Positions 43,906 through 56,256 of a DNA stretch of 64,000 nucleotides are shown in pieces. The translations under genes were made by a program, and so were the position numbers. The number at the start of each line of letters is the position of its first letter. Position 1 is the first letter of the stretch. Source of the DNA: Rhabdophis nuchalis (Eukaryota > Chordata > Lepidosauria > Squamata > Natricidae). A model generated the notes under the pieces. It was not told the DNA's origin, did not search any database, and worked only from the letters and a program-made list of their open reading frames with translations. The stretch is from positions 330,914,419 to 330,978,418 of the forward strand of contig CM077643.1 in the NCBI GenBank assembly GCA_039707465.1. The letters are read 5' to 3'.

Positions 43906-45711
43906 ACATACAAACTACTTCCTACCTTTATTAGTTTTACAAACAACTCATGGTGGCAAACATATCCAACACACTTTCCTCCTCCTAGAAGGTTAAGGAA
44001 AATTAAATAGAATTGTCATGCAAAATACTGAGTTCAACTGCAACATTTTTAAAGAATAAGGCTGCAAAAGACTAGTTCCAGATTCAGAAGCCTCAGATCC
44101 TTCTTAATTCTCAATTCTGGGAAGCAGAACTTCTTTCAAGCACTTCTTTCCTGCATGTGAGATTGCCATAGACATTTGGTTGCCACTTATAGATTTCTGG
44201 TTGCACTTGAAGGGAACAGGGTGAAAACCTGGATGAAAATCTGATTTGATCTATTAGAGTTCCTGATACGTTCTAGTGTTCTGTTTAATTGTTTACATTG
44301 TTTTACTTATTAAATGATCAGTTCTTCCTTTGAAAAAAGCAAGGCAGAATAGAATTTCATAAGAAACATCTTCAGATACGATATTTCATAGCCTGATGTG
44401 AAGGTTTTCATGTAGTTGCTTTTACTCTTCCATGCACCAAATATATTCACTTAGAAAACAAATTCTCCTTTGGAGACTTCACATCCAGATGGATAATGTT
44501 CTCACAAGCTGATAAAGCAGTGTTAATAAGTCACTTTTTTGATGGAAGTGTTTCAGTTCAAACTCTAATGCTGCCTCAGATGCAAAGTATGGAATTGACA
44601 GTATGAATTCATGAATACCTCTGTAGTATTTGCATAATGCCATGAATATGCCCTTGGGGAATAATAAATATAGCTTAAGAAAAAGAATATATCAGTTTGT
44701 CACTTTTAAAGAGCATTCAAAAATTTATTGCAGATGTAGCTCACTGTTGTAATATTGTTCATGGTTGAAAAGATAGTTTTTGCTGACTAACTCGGTTATA
44801 GTGCAGAACTTCATAGAATACTGTGTCTGAAGCCGGCATCTTAGACCTTCTAGATATTTGGGGTTATAAGTTACTCACATAAGCCTCAGACAGGATAGAA
44901 TAAATATGAGAGCTGTAATCCAAAACATATGAAAGGTTCTAGTTTGCCAGTCTAGGTCCCCAGCATGGAACCTGTGTACCAGGTCAATTTATGTTTTATC
45001 TTGTGTGTGTTATGGCCACCACTCTACATCTTCTCTCACTAATGCATTATTAAAATTCACAAGATTTGTTTCCAAAGTTCTCCTCAGTCTAAATAATTTT
45101 GGTTTACAAAGTGAGGTTGAAGCTTTAAGGATTTTTATCTGCTATACTTCTGATATCTGGATTTTTTACAAAATGTTGGGCACTCACATTTTCCACCAGA
45201 TTTTTTTTTTCAGTGCTGTAGTCACAAGGTCAATACATTTGTAAGCATAATTGTATCAAGGACATAAAAAAACATAAGTATTTGCAAGCAGTGAATGAAA
45301 ACACTGCCAAAAAGGCAAATAAACAAATGCAGAGAGACAAACATGATCTACATTTAAACCTTAAGATGATATCTCTTGTTTGCATCAACTACACACATTG
45401 GCATAAGCAATAATAAATTTTTTTAGCATTAAATCATCCAAAGAATTGGATAATAGCTGTAAAACAAATAACAAAACAAAAGCCAGCATTGTGACTTGCA
45501 CCCTCTCTCCCTTTATTCCCATAATAAAGAATGTTTATATTTCCTCACAAAACACTACATAGAGAAAAAGAGCCATATGCAATGCAATGTAGAGAGTGCA
45601 AAGATCTCTGCCTTATTCTTGCACTGAACAGGTTCTAGGAGATCTATAAGAAGTCATCCATCTTCACTTATACAGATCCTCCACTTCATAAGCTGGGAGA
45701 GAAGCATGTAA
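43906..45711. other. No gene or element recognised
   Basis: AT-rich unique sequence. Confidence 0.5.
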
Positions 45712-45957
45712 GCAATAGCGATAGCACTTAAATTTATATACCTCTTCACAGGGCTTTACAGCCCTATCTAAGCGGTTTACAGAGTCAGCATATTACCCCT
45801 AACAATTTGGGTCCTCATTTTATCCACCTCGGAAAGATGGAAGGCTGAGTCAACCTTGAGCCTGGTGAGATTTGAACTGCCAAATTGCAGGCAACCGGCA
45901 ATCAGCAGAAGTAGCCTGCAGTACTGCACTCTAACCACTGCGCCATCGCAGCTCATA
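45712..45957 (-). mobile_element. tRNA-derived SINE
   Basis: On the minus strand: head GCGATGGCGCAGTGGTTAGA with A box, B-box-like GGCAGTTCAAATCTC, body CAAGGTTGACTCAGCCTTCC, and a 3' end GAGGTATATAAATTTAAG that resembles the L2 tail, then GCTATCGCTATT. It belongs to the same family as 48863-49095. Confidence 0.85.
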
Positions 45958-46815
45958 GGATGATGATCATAAGAATGATCTTTCTTCAATATGTCCATAC
46001 AGATTTCAAAATAGCTGATTATTGTGCTGCCAAGAACATGGAGCAGGGCATCATAGCTCTAGAATTGAGGCAACTGGAAGGGAAGAAGAGATACTTCCAG
46101 CAGACTAGATCATAACCTGCCAAGAATCCATTATTTCAGTTTCTCATCATTTCTGAAGAATTCATGTAATTATACGCAAATTCATAGGAAACAGAAAAAG
46201 CCACACCAGAACACCATCTAAACTTATGGATATTCGTTCCTGTCAGCAAACATCAATAATGATACGTACTAAGAAGTCTGAGATTTCTATTTCTTTCATC
46301 AGCATATATGCAGATTACCTTCTGTTCTTACTCAAATATTGATTTACTTCAATTCTTAATGGCTTACAGGCATTCGAGAAAACTGTCAATATTAGTAGTG
46401 TTGATATTTCCTGAGACTGTACATTTCTATGGTAGGACATGGCATGTACGCCGTTAGCTGAATATATAGGCAAAGATGCGGTAAGATTAGGCATTTCTAA
46501 TTGTCAAACCTTTCTTTGGGCTGTGAAGAAAGTAAATGGATCTCAAATAAAGAAAACAATAGGTGTACGAGATACAGTTTATACTGTCAATCTTGAAAGA
46601 ATCAGATCTGGTAGAATCTTACATATATTGTCTGAGATTATTGAACAATTCAGTGGGTATCATTAAGACATTTGCCCGCATGAAAGAATTCCTCTCATTC
46701 ACAAGAGGAACTAGGATACAGTGAAGATACTAGAGAATGTAGGAGACAATTTTTCCTTCCCCTGCAGCTTCCCAAATATTTCCCATTGGATTCTTCAGAA
46801 TCCCTGTTATCCTTT

Positions 46816-47105
46816 AATTTTGATTTTGATTTTATTCCATTTCTATACCGCTCCTATCTCCCCAATGGGACTCAGGGCAGTGCACAGGAAAATTTAAAAG
46901 AATACAAACATACAAACTGTAATAAATACAAACACAACGCTAAAATATAATTACATTAAATATGACCTGTGCTAAAAATATAATTAAAACTAATAAAAAG
47001 TTAAAATCCACTAACTAAGTCTGTAAAAATTACCTCAGGATCTAAGCTAGGCCGGCTAGATGAAAAAAGTGGGTCTTGAGTAATCGGCGGAAGAGGCGAA
47101 GAACA
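46816..47105 (-). mobile_element. L2 LINE 3' end
   Basis: TATACCGCTCCTATCTCCCC, GGGACTCAGGGCAG and CTAGGCCGGCTAGATG are L2 3' UTR blocks in minus orientation. Only the last few coding codons remain. Confidence 0.8.
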
Positions 47106-47205
47106 GCTCCAGAACAGCTTTTAGAGAACAGCTGCAGAACAGCTTTTAGAGAACAGCTCCAGAACAGCTTTTAGAGAACAGCTCCAGAACAGCTTTTAGA
47201 GAACA
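47100..47205. repeat. 25-bp minisatellite, 4 copies
   Basis: The unit AGAACAGCTCCAGAACAGCT plus TTTAG is repeated four times (47100-47199) with one C/G difference, then a partial copy. It starts exactly at the edge of the L2 coding remnant. Confidence 0.92.
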
Positions 47206-48175
47206 CAAAATGAAGACGAAATCAAGAGCAGAATTCTACTGAAAAACAAAATGGATCCAAACCATATTGTCCTTCCATAATACAAAATGCCACAGCACAA
47301 ACTTGGGGCACCTCCGTAGGAGGAAGAGGTCCCATGTTAGGCGCACAAAAATTATCTGCCCCACAATGAATGCAAACATGAAGCATATACCAATTTCATT
47401 ATACAGTATAATGCCTCAATTTCATTGACTGGAGTTCAGACACAAAGGAGGAAATGTGTGTCCATGATGACTGTCATTGTGCAGTAGATGCATTCTATTA
47501 TCCATGAAAAATAACCTGCCCTCCATGTAAGCCTCCTCTGATTAAAGAGGCTCTCATAATGAAATTTTACTTTTGGATACAATCACACTGTGTCTTTTTA
47601 CAAAATCCTATTCATGTTCAGAAAAAAAGAGATGATTTTTTAAAGAGGCATAAGAACTGACAAAAGAATTGAAATCAGAGACACACAAAAAGTTTTAAAT
47701 GTCCAGAAATAGATTATCAAAGCACAATGCAAAGAAGAAGTCAGAAATTAATATTCATTGGTGATGTTTTAGGGTCCCCCCCCCCTTTCTTTATATTCTT
47801 ACAGAACAAAGAGTGGAGATTTTATTACTTAACTCAGATATTAAAAATGTTACCCAGGTTGTTAAAATACTTTAATGTACTTTGATGTGATTTAATATTT
47901 TATGGTTAATTTCTAATAAATTATTGAACCCTAACTAGTATACACATACTTTCATCATTTTCTCATTTTACTTACTTGTCACCCCTTTTTCAAAGACTAA
48001 TAACTTTTAGAAGACATTTAAGACTTAAAGCCTAAGCATTATATTATTATTACGGTTGCTTTGCCTTTCTCTTGTAATGTGTAAACATTAACCATATAGT
48101 TAACCTGTTATGTCCAGGTTGAGTTATGATTATTCTTTCAGTGGTTATTCAAACCTATGCCAGAACTAAATGAAA
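47206..48175. other. No gene or element recognised
   Basis: AT-rich unique sequence with a poly-C run near 47776-47786. Confidence 0.5.
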
Positions 48176-48376
48176 GAACTTACGACTTGTGGCTTGTGAA
48201 GTTATAGCTGTTGCGGTGTCCCTGTGGTCTGGTAATTGTGACCTGGGCACTTGGCAACTCGTTCACGCTTATGACTGACTGCCAAATGTCCTACAAACAT
48301 GTGATCACTATATGACTTTTCTCCTGCTGGCTTCCCCAGAAAGTCAATGGGGAAGCTGCAGGGAAGGTTGTAAGGT
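48176..48376. mobile_element. TcMar-type MITE fragment
   Basis: Internal blocks of the family (GTTGCGGTGTCCCTGTGG, GGCTTCCCCAGAAAGTCAAT) are present but both termini are missing. Confidence 0.6.
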
Positions 48377-48862
48377 TTCCTTCTGGTCTCTGGGGACTGA
48401 CTGAAAAAAAATTATGCTGAAATCCAAGCAGGAGTGTGACAGTTCTTATATTTACTGAAGAGTAACTGGAGCCTATCATTTAGGAAACTTTTATCCATAA
48501 TATGTTATGTATTTTGCATGCATGTGCAACACAGCATAGCCAAACATAGCAAAATAATTAATTAAAAAAACACACAAATACAAAATCAAACTGCTAAAAC
48601 CAAGGGCATAAACCTCAGTTCTGACAAGAAGAAGATTACTCATTTATCAGAAAAAATAATCATTGTAATCAGAGTGCAGCCATTCAACCAACCTACTGTA
48701 TAGTACAATCTTTTTTAAGAAAATGAAATCTATTACAGTTTTTAACAGAAATAAATCCCCATGAATTTAATTAGCACTCACCATAGCAATAGTATTAACC
48801 ATTCAACTCCAACTTATTTCAGCAACTAATTCCAAATGGGATCAGTTTTAAGTATAATTCAA

Positions 48863-49095
48863 GAGCCATGGTGGCACAGTGGTTAAAGTGCAGTACTGCA
48901 GACTACTTCTGCTGACTGCTGGCTGCCCACAATTTGGCAGTTGAAATCTCACCGGCTCAAGGTTGATTCAGCCTTCCATCCTTCCGAGGTTGGTAAAATG
49001 AGGACCCAGATTATTTGGGGCAATATGCTGACTGTAATTCGCTTAGATAGGGCTGTGAAGCAGTATATACAGTAAGTCTGTGCTATATTGCTATT
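48863..49095 (+). mobile_element. tRNA-derived SINE
   Basis: Same family as 45712-45957: head GGTGGCACAGTGGTTAAAG, B-box-like GGCAGTTGAAATCTC, body AAGGTTGATTCAGCCTTCC, L2-like tail CAGTATATACAGTAAG and GCTATATTGCTATT. Confidence 0.85.
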
Positions 49096-49876
49096 AAGAT
49101 CAAGTTCTCAAACTAGAGAAGCTGCACTATGACCCAGTATACTTATGCAACTTTTAAATAAGATGTTTAACATTTCTGCTCCAGCTACATACACCTGGAG
49201 AGAGTAAGGTAACCTTCATTGTTTATTTTTTTATATTTCTTTCTTATGTAGTGAGAAATGATTTGAAATATTGAGTCATCTCTACTCATGCATGTTCCAC
49301 AGAAATGTGATGGTGTCAAATGTAAGCGGAAAACTATTCTGATGAAGGTAGGCATACCCATAGTAAGATCGAATTGCACTAGAAGATTTCACGAGAAATT
49401 ATTTATGGTTCTGCCTTCTGGAATGCATGGAAAGCAGAAGTTAAAGACTCCACTTTTCTTTGGCAATGGCAAGACCATGGAATGGCTGTCCAGCAGGAAA
49501 CTGTCTAGAGTTTGTGCCATGATGACTTTTGAAGAGTCAGTATAACTAAGATTTTCCAGAGAACATTCAAGTCATCTGTACTTACTACGCATCTTTTATC
49601 TTTCTATTTGTACTGTTACAGTAAATGTATTTCTATTATATTTGTGTTCTCCCTTTATGTTGATTATGTGCCATCCAGGTAATGTCAACTCTGATGACAA
49701 GGAATTATTTTTCTTGTGATAATGTTTATGTTGCTTGTAGTTTAAACTTACTGTGGATGGTTTATTGTTTTTCTTCCCCACCTCCCATTTTTGTTTGTTC
49801 AATTTGTATGGCTGTCCACGTCAACAAATGACTCCTGTAGAATGTCTTGTACTACTAAGAATCAAATATATAAATT
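49096..49876. other. No gene or element recognised
   Basis: AT-rich sequence; an 85-codon frame at 49288-49545 has no recognisable motif. Confidence 0.45.
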
Positions 49877-50557
49877 TAATATACAAATCAAATTTATTTT
49901 TATTTTATTTTTATTTATTTTATCAAATTTATACCCTGCCCTTCTCCTTGTTAGGACCCAGGGCGGCGCACAGGCATTATATAAAACCATAAAATACAAT
50001 ATACATCAATTAAAATATATTAAATTAATTAAACCCGTGCTAAAACCCATTATTAAAACCTTACCAAATTATAATTTATATTTAAAAGTCAGAAGCGGGG
50101 GGCTATCCTAGGCCGGCTTGTTGGAATAAGTACGTCTTAAGACGTTGGCGGAAGAGGCAGAGGTCCGAGGTAGTGCGAAGGTCGGGGGGTAGGTCGTTCC
50201 AGAGGGCTGGGCCCGCCACAGAGAAGGCTCTTCCCCAGCCAACGGCACCCGGAGAAGGCCCGCTCTGTGGGAGCGGACCGGACGAAGGGATGTATGGGGC
50301 AGGAGGCGGTCTCGTATATAGCTAGGCCCCGAGCCATGGAGCGATTTAAAGATGGTAGTCAACACCTTGAAGCGCACTCGAAAGGCCACAGGCAGCCAGT
50401 GCAGCTCGCGCAGGAGAGGTGTTACGTGGGCTTGCCTTGAGGCACCCATAACCACCCGCACGGCCGCATTCTGCACTAACTGTAGCTTTCGAGTGCACCT
50501 CAGGGGGAGCCCCATGTAGAGAGCGTTACAGTAATCCAGCTGAGATGTCACAAAATT
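49877..50557 (-). mobile_element. L2 LINE 3' part
   Basis: Minus-strand L2: coding remnant in 50108-50560 (TSQLDYCNALYMGLPLRCTR, VTPLLRELHWLPVAFRVRFK, RAGLLRVPLA) and a 3' UTR with GACCCAGGGCGGCGCACAGG and an AAATAA tail. A deletion has removed part of the region before GEEPSLWRAQPS. It ends on the left with a degraded TTTTA tail at 49877-49925. Confidence 0.85.
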
Positions 50558-51669
50558 CCTCTGGCCAGGGGGAAAGCCAAGTTGTATAAAATATTTGTGA
50601 ATGTTCCTATGATGAAGGAAGAACTGCAACACAGTGGTTTTGTTTGGCATACAAAATGTTTCAAATCTGAACTTTGCTCCATAGCACATGCAGGAAGCAT
50701 CATGAACAACATGGAGGTTGATAAACAAGGAATTGATATAAAGCTGCTTCTTATAATCCTGCCATTGGACATGGGAACTTTCTCCTGAAAAACCCTATGA
50801 AATTGCTTCAATTATAGAAATGGTGAAAAATAATCAAATGGTTCAAACAAAATTAAAATGGAAGGTACACCTTAGCAATGACAGGTATGTATGTATGTAT
50901 GTATGTATGTATGTATGTATGTATGTATGTATGTATGTATGTATGTTATAGACACAAATTATACTGTATATTTTAGCTTTATGTCTAAATCGCTGAGAAA
51001 ATTTTCTAAACTCCATGACTCACCAGAGTGACCATTGATCACTTTGATAGCTGCTGAGAGCTACATCTCTCCTATAATATAACTTGGAAAAGTGTCAACA
51101 AGCTCTTCCAGCACAGGTCTGAACAGTTCGATAGATTGGAGAATCTCCTCCCATTAATTAAATTCTAGATCTGAACTTTGTTCAACATGGTTGCACATCT
51201 TCTCTCTCTCTTACTAGTGTTGGTGTGTGCGCGTTTTTAACAGTGAGCATGGACACATGGTGCTAATTCACAGACTTGTTTTTATAACATTTTATCCCTG
51301 TAGGCGCTATGTAAAACTGCCAAATCAGCAGCAATGTCTTGTTAACACTGGCATTTGTTTAATCCTCAGAGGCTTGATGAGCAGACAATATATTACTTCC
51401 AAAATGGTAATATAGTTATTCTTGCTTATTGTTCCTCTAAAAACGTGGCACTATGCACTGCCATGATTGTTTAACTCAATCTGATAAGGGTGCCTTTAAG
51501 AAAATTTAAAAAGAATTGGAACAAGTTTTCAGTTTGCTGGATTATAAGTGTAACTAAATATTCTGAGCAAGAAAAAAAGTGTCTGTTTGGTGGGCAGGTT
51601 GGCAGGTATTGTGGGTGGGCCAGTGGGGGACCTGGTATCTTGTACACCATAGCAAGATTCCTCGGGGGG
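50558..51669. other. Unique sequence with GTAT microsatellite
   Basis: A GTAT tract at 50885-50946 (about 15 copies). Otherwise no gene or element was seen. Confidence 0.55.
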
Positions 51670-51860
51670 CGGGGGGTGTTGACAGAAGCTACTTATGAAA
51701 GTGACTTGCAGAATATCCTGCTGGCTACCCTATTGACTCTGCTTGTGGGAAGCTGGCAGGAAGGTTGCAAATGGTGATCTCATGATTGTGGTTTATTGTG
51801 ATGTAGTCATCGTGAATTTGAGCACCCAAATCACAATTACTTGATCATGGGGAAACTGTG
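51670..51860. mobile_element. TcMar-type MITE fragment
   Basis: Internal blocks (GGAAGCTGGCAGGAAGGTTG, ATGGTGATCTCATGATTG) of the family, without recognisable termini. Confidence 0.45.
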
Positions 51861-52501
51861 ATGTCCTGCTGTAACATGAGAAGAACATTTAAACAATAAA
51901 TTAGCTCTACTAATTTGACCTAAGAATTGGATCTTTTAAAGTAGCACAGCAAATCATGGCCAAGCAAAACATGAGATAAGAAAGGGCCCAGAAATAGGAT
52001 GAGATACGTTGAAATAGACCAATGAAAAGATAGGTTTTATAGAAGCATGGGTCACAACAGGTTGGGGAGAATTCATTTTCTCTGAGATATAACCAGATGT
52101 TCTAAGATTCAGCAGATATCTCGCCCTCCCTCTCTCTCTCTTCCCCCTCTCTCCCTCCCTCTCTCCACATGTGAGAAAATAATTCATGTTATCCTTCCTG
52201 AAATGGACAATTCCTGACAAGCCAAATTATATCCTACAAGATAAACTTCATTTGATTTTTAAAAGAAAGGTAAAATAACATATGGCATATAGAATTTAAA
52301 ATAATCCTACATCTGTATGAATCTAATGGTTGAGTGAGCCTTGATCATATAGACAGAAATTTAAACTTCCTTGCCTTAACCTTGGCATGAATGGATAATG
52401 TTTCCAAGAGTATTGGGGAAATAAGAAATGTATATATGCTATCTGATGCAAAACATTTCCTGATTTATGTTGAGAGAATGTTCTGAAGAATTACAATACA
52501 T
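51861..52501. other. No gene or element recognised
   Basis: Unique sequence with a CTCTCCCTC-rich pyrimidine stretch at about 52120-52165. Confidence 0.5.
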
Positions 52502-53030
52502 AGCCTGTGGTCTTTCGGGTGCGCTTCAAGGTCTTGACGACCATCTTCAAAGTGCTCCATGGCTCGGGGCCTAGTTATATGCGAGACCGTCTCCTGCCCC
52601 ATACATCCCTTAGACCGATACGCTCCCACAGAGAGGGCCTTCTCAGGGTGCCATCGGCCGGACAATGCCGGCTGGCGACACCCAGGGGAAGGGCCTTCTC
52701 TGTGGCGGGCCCTGCCCTTTGGAATGACCTACCCCCTGAACTCCGCACTATCACCGACCTCCGCCTCTTCCGCCGGTGTTTAAAAACACACTTATTTCAT
52801 CAAGCCGGCCTAACATAGCCTCCGCTGGGACAAATATTAGACAGTTTTAAATGGGGGATTTTAATCTGGTTTTAGCGCAGGTTTCTGTCATTTAATAGGT
52901 TTTTAAAATTATATTTGGTACTATTTTGTATATTGTTTTAAATTCCTGTGCGCCGCCCTGGGTCCTCTCGGAGAAGGGCGGGATATAAATTGAATAAAAT
53001 AAAATAAATAAAATAAATAAATAAATATTT
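52502..53030 (+). mobile_element. L2 LINE 3' end
   Basis: Coding end at 52507-52818 (FRVRFKVLTTIFKVLHGSGP, SHREGLLRVPSAGQC, PRGRAFSVAGPALWNDLPPE, LKTHLFHQAGLT) with an intact frame. It is followed by a 3' UTR with CCGCCCTGGGTCCTCTCGG and GGGATATAAATTG, then an AAATA tail to 53030. This is the best preserved L2 C-terminus in the window. Confidence 0.9.
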
Positions 53031-56000
53031 TTACTTAGCAATAAGCTCCATTATAATCACATCTGAGTTGAAGAACTCCAGACAACCACTAGAGAGCAGC
53101 AGGGAGACCCAGAAAGGGCTGCTGCCAGAAGGATTTACTTGGCTGTTTGCAGTTCAGATCCATAGTCTGCTCCACTGAAGACTGCTTTTACTTCTTAGGA
53201 AAGTCCCCCTTTTTTCAGAATGGTATGGGAGAATGAAAAGCTGCAGTCAATCATGGTGTGGGCCTCATAAATTATAACTGAGATCCAAACAAGAGCTTGT
53301 GAAATAAAACATTCTACCAGATGGGGGAATTCAATCTTTTCCCCACGCTGGATCATTAGCAGAGAATAATCATACTCGTCTGCATCTAAAGTGACATATG
53401 GAAATGAAGAACATTCTTTTAGTTTGTATAACCTTGGCACTTGAATTTTTGGGCTACCTTCTGCATAGTGTAGAATATTACGATACGAATGCAAGTAATC
53501 TCATTGTAGCAGTCTTGGAGAACTGTCTCTGTACAAATTGTGAAACTATAAATAGCCTCCCTGCTGAAATGCAACAGAGGAGTTCACTAATATGAGAAAC
53601 TTTGACTTTCCCATTGCTACTCCTAGGATCAATTATTTTATTTCTTCTGAAGCAGACACTGCAATTTAACTGGGACTTGAGTACTTGCTTTAAAAAAATC
53701 CTTTTCTATAAACATCTTTGCCATCTTGCACAATGCTACATCATGATGGATAGCATTCACCAGACTCTCATTTAGTTTCCTTAAATGTAATAAGGCCCTG
53801 ATTTATTGCTCTGTATTCCATGAGTTTCACTGATGCCAGAAGTAATACTTTAAGGTTGTTTTTGCACTCCAGTGATCAACTGATAGCAATTTGCTGTGCC
53901 CATTCTCAAGTTCCTACACAAAGGTCTATATCCTGAGTTGTATGCACATGAAAAACAAGAAGAAATCCATTAGGTAGAAGGGAAATTGTATGTGTTCAGC
54001 TACCTTAACAAGTGGTAGCTTTAATGTGCTTCATCAGCCCTTTGTTTCAGTCAGCTACTGTATGAATTACTGCCACACTGTAGGCTCGGCACTGATTAGC
54101 AGATAGCATTTCAATGGCTGAAGAATGTAATGACATCTTTATTCAGTTTTCCCTTATGCAAAAAATAAATATGTTGCCTTGGTTTTCTTATACACAATGG
54201 AATAGGGGGCCTTATTTATTTATTTTTTGCTTATAATTCCAAATGTGGGAAACTCTTTGCTGAGCACCCAAATTCTCTACTCCTTAGGAATTGCAAGCTC
54301 CATCCTTAATAATTTTAAGAACAAATATTGATACAGTTCTTTGCTGCATGCATTCTCAAATGCACTATTAAATAATTGTATGAAAGTAACCTCTACCTGT
54401 GTCAAATAAAATATTTTCACACAGAGGTGAACTGGCAGGTATTGGGTTACTGGAATTGTCAGGACTACACCAGAATGGCAAAGTAACTTCCTGCATATAT
54501 AAATTATACAAAAATCGAAGCAGCAGCGTATTTTTATTTGCTGCTTGAACATTTGGTGGAATTCAGTTGTTATTCACCATTCACATTCACCTTTGATTGA
54601 ATGATGCTATCTATTTTATTGAAAACTTTTTATTCATGAAGAACTGAAATTCTTTATTATTTCCCTTTCAATCCAAGTTTCTGCAAAAATCCAGACAAAT
54701 AAGAAGCTTTCTTCAGGAAATGGACTGCTGGCAGAAAGATGGGATACTTTGCAATGATAAGAAATATAGAAGCTGAATTTAACCACTAGTTTCCTTTGGT
54801 GACAATTCTGTATCACACACAACTAGCAAGAGCAAGATTTCCTCTGTATTATAGATCAAAGTCCTGTCCACAAAAGGAAATAACGATTATTTGCAAATAA
54901 TGGTACATTTTCTGACAAATTTAATTTATTTTTTTTATGAAAACATAGGCAGGTACAAGACAGGGAAGGAAGAATCTCAAATATCCTTTGAGATATTGTA
55001 TTGTGCTTGCCAGGGTTTGACATGCAGCAAGCTTAGTTGCAAAACCATAAAATATTAAATTGTATATATTTTATCTTTCCTTTATTACTTATTAATGGAT
55101 TTTATTGTTTTTATGCTTCTACTGCTTTTAATGCTTTAAATAACTTTGGGATTTGTTTAGAAACCTCTAATATCAAGTAAATCTGTATTGTTGTTGGTAT
55201 TCATCCATTGGTCAAATAAATAAAAGAACATTTCAACTGCTATAGATTTATGCCAATCTATATATTAGACACAAGGCTTTTTAGGACAACTTGCCAATTT
55301 GGAATAAAAAAACCCATCTGCCAGAGACAATTAACAAACCAGTATTTGCAGTTCATCCACAGGTCTTTTTTCATAAAATCTATTGAATATAAAATCAATG
55401 TGTGGTGCTAGAAGACTGAAGTTGTATCACAGAAATTCAGGCAGGCTGTTTGAAGTGGCGAGATCAAGCGCTACACTTTGTTTTCCTTATGCCCCTTGTA
55501 TTCTTCCAGCCCCGTATTGCTACCAATGAGACCACCTCCTGAGTTGTGGAAAGTTGTAAAGAACATCACTATCTACAAAAGAAATTATTTGAGATCATTG
55601 CAGAACATCTGTTAAGAAGCAGCTCCAAGGCTGGGGAGCGGGAGCAAAATGTTCTTTCCCCTGGATATTTGCGGCTTAGCCCACTGTTAGATTCTTAGGT
55701 TAACATGAAAATAATTTTTAAATCTGTCTCTCTAAGAATTGTAATTAGCCGCGTCTTAATTCATGTTAGCTTGTCATCCCTACTTTGCAAAGCAGAAAAT
55801 GAGAACAATGTAAGATCACAAGTCTCACTGGGGATCATTAGGATTCCCTATTGTTGCTTAATCACATGTCATCCAACTGATATGTGTAGCCAATAGATAC
55901 AGTAATTGCATTCTCCGCTTTAGATTTCACCATATCTCCTGTGTTTAATAAAAGAGTTGAATCTTAGACGACAATTATAGGCAATCTAAAGAAACAACCT

Positions 56001-56071
56001 TACCGCTAAAATGGGTAAATGGAAGATGGAAATTCAGCTTCAAGATCAAATTTGTCACTAGGGATATGTGA
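53031..56071. other. No gene or element recognised
   Basis: About 3 kb of AT-rich unique sequence. A 99-codon minus-strand frame at 53195-53494 is the only candidate and matches nothing I know. Confidence 0.5.
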
Positions 56072-56256
56072 CTACAGCTCGCTGGTAGTGAATATAGTAT
56101 TCACCCAGAAGGCACCAGTTTCAATCCATGGCATCGGCAGGTAAAACTGCCAGAAGTCCTGGAGAACTGTTGGCAGTCAACTCTAATAGCAACGCAATCA
56201 GATGGATGGACCAAAGGACTGATTCAGTATAAAGTAGCTTCCTGTGTCCCTAAGAT
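56072..56256 (+). mobile_element. Old tRNA-derived SINE
   Basis: CTCGCTGGTAGTGAATATAG, ACCAGTTTCAATCCATGGCA, CTGGAGAACTGTTGGCAGTC, and the end GACTGATTCAGTATAAAGTA GCTTCCTGTG follow the layout of a common reptile SINE (GCTCAGTGGTAGAGC, GGTTCAATCCCTGGCATC, GACTCAGTATAAGGCAGCTT). The copy is much diverged. Confidence 0.65.

Noticed and set aside
47100..47205. CRISPR-like array
   Set aside because: The repeats are directly adjacent without spacers, and the genome is a vertebrate's.
53195..53494. 99-codon minus-strand open frame
   Set aside because: Codon composition looks plausible, but I recognise no homologue and see no clear acceptor and donor pair. Kept out for lack of support.
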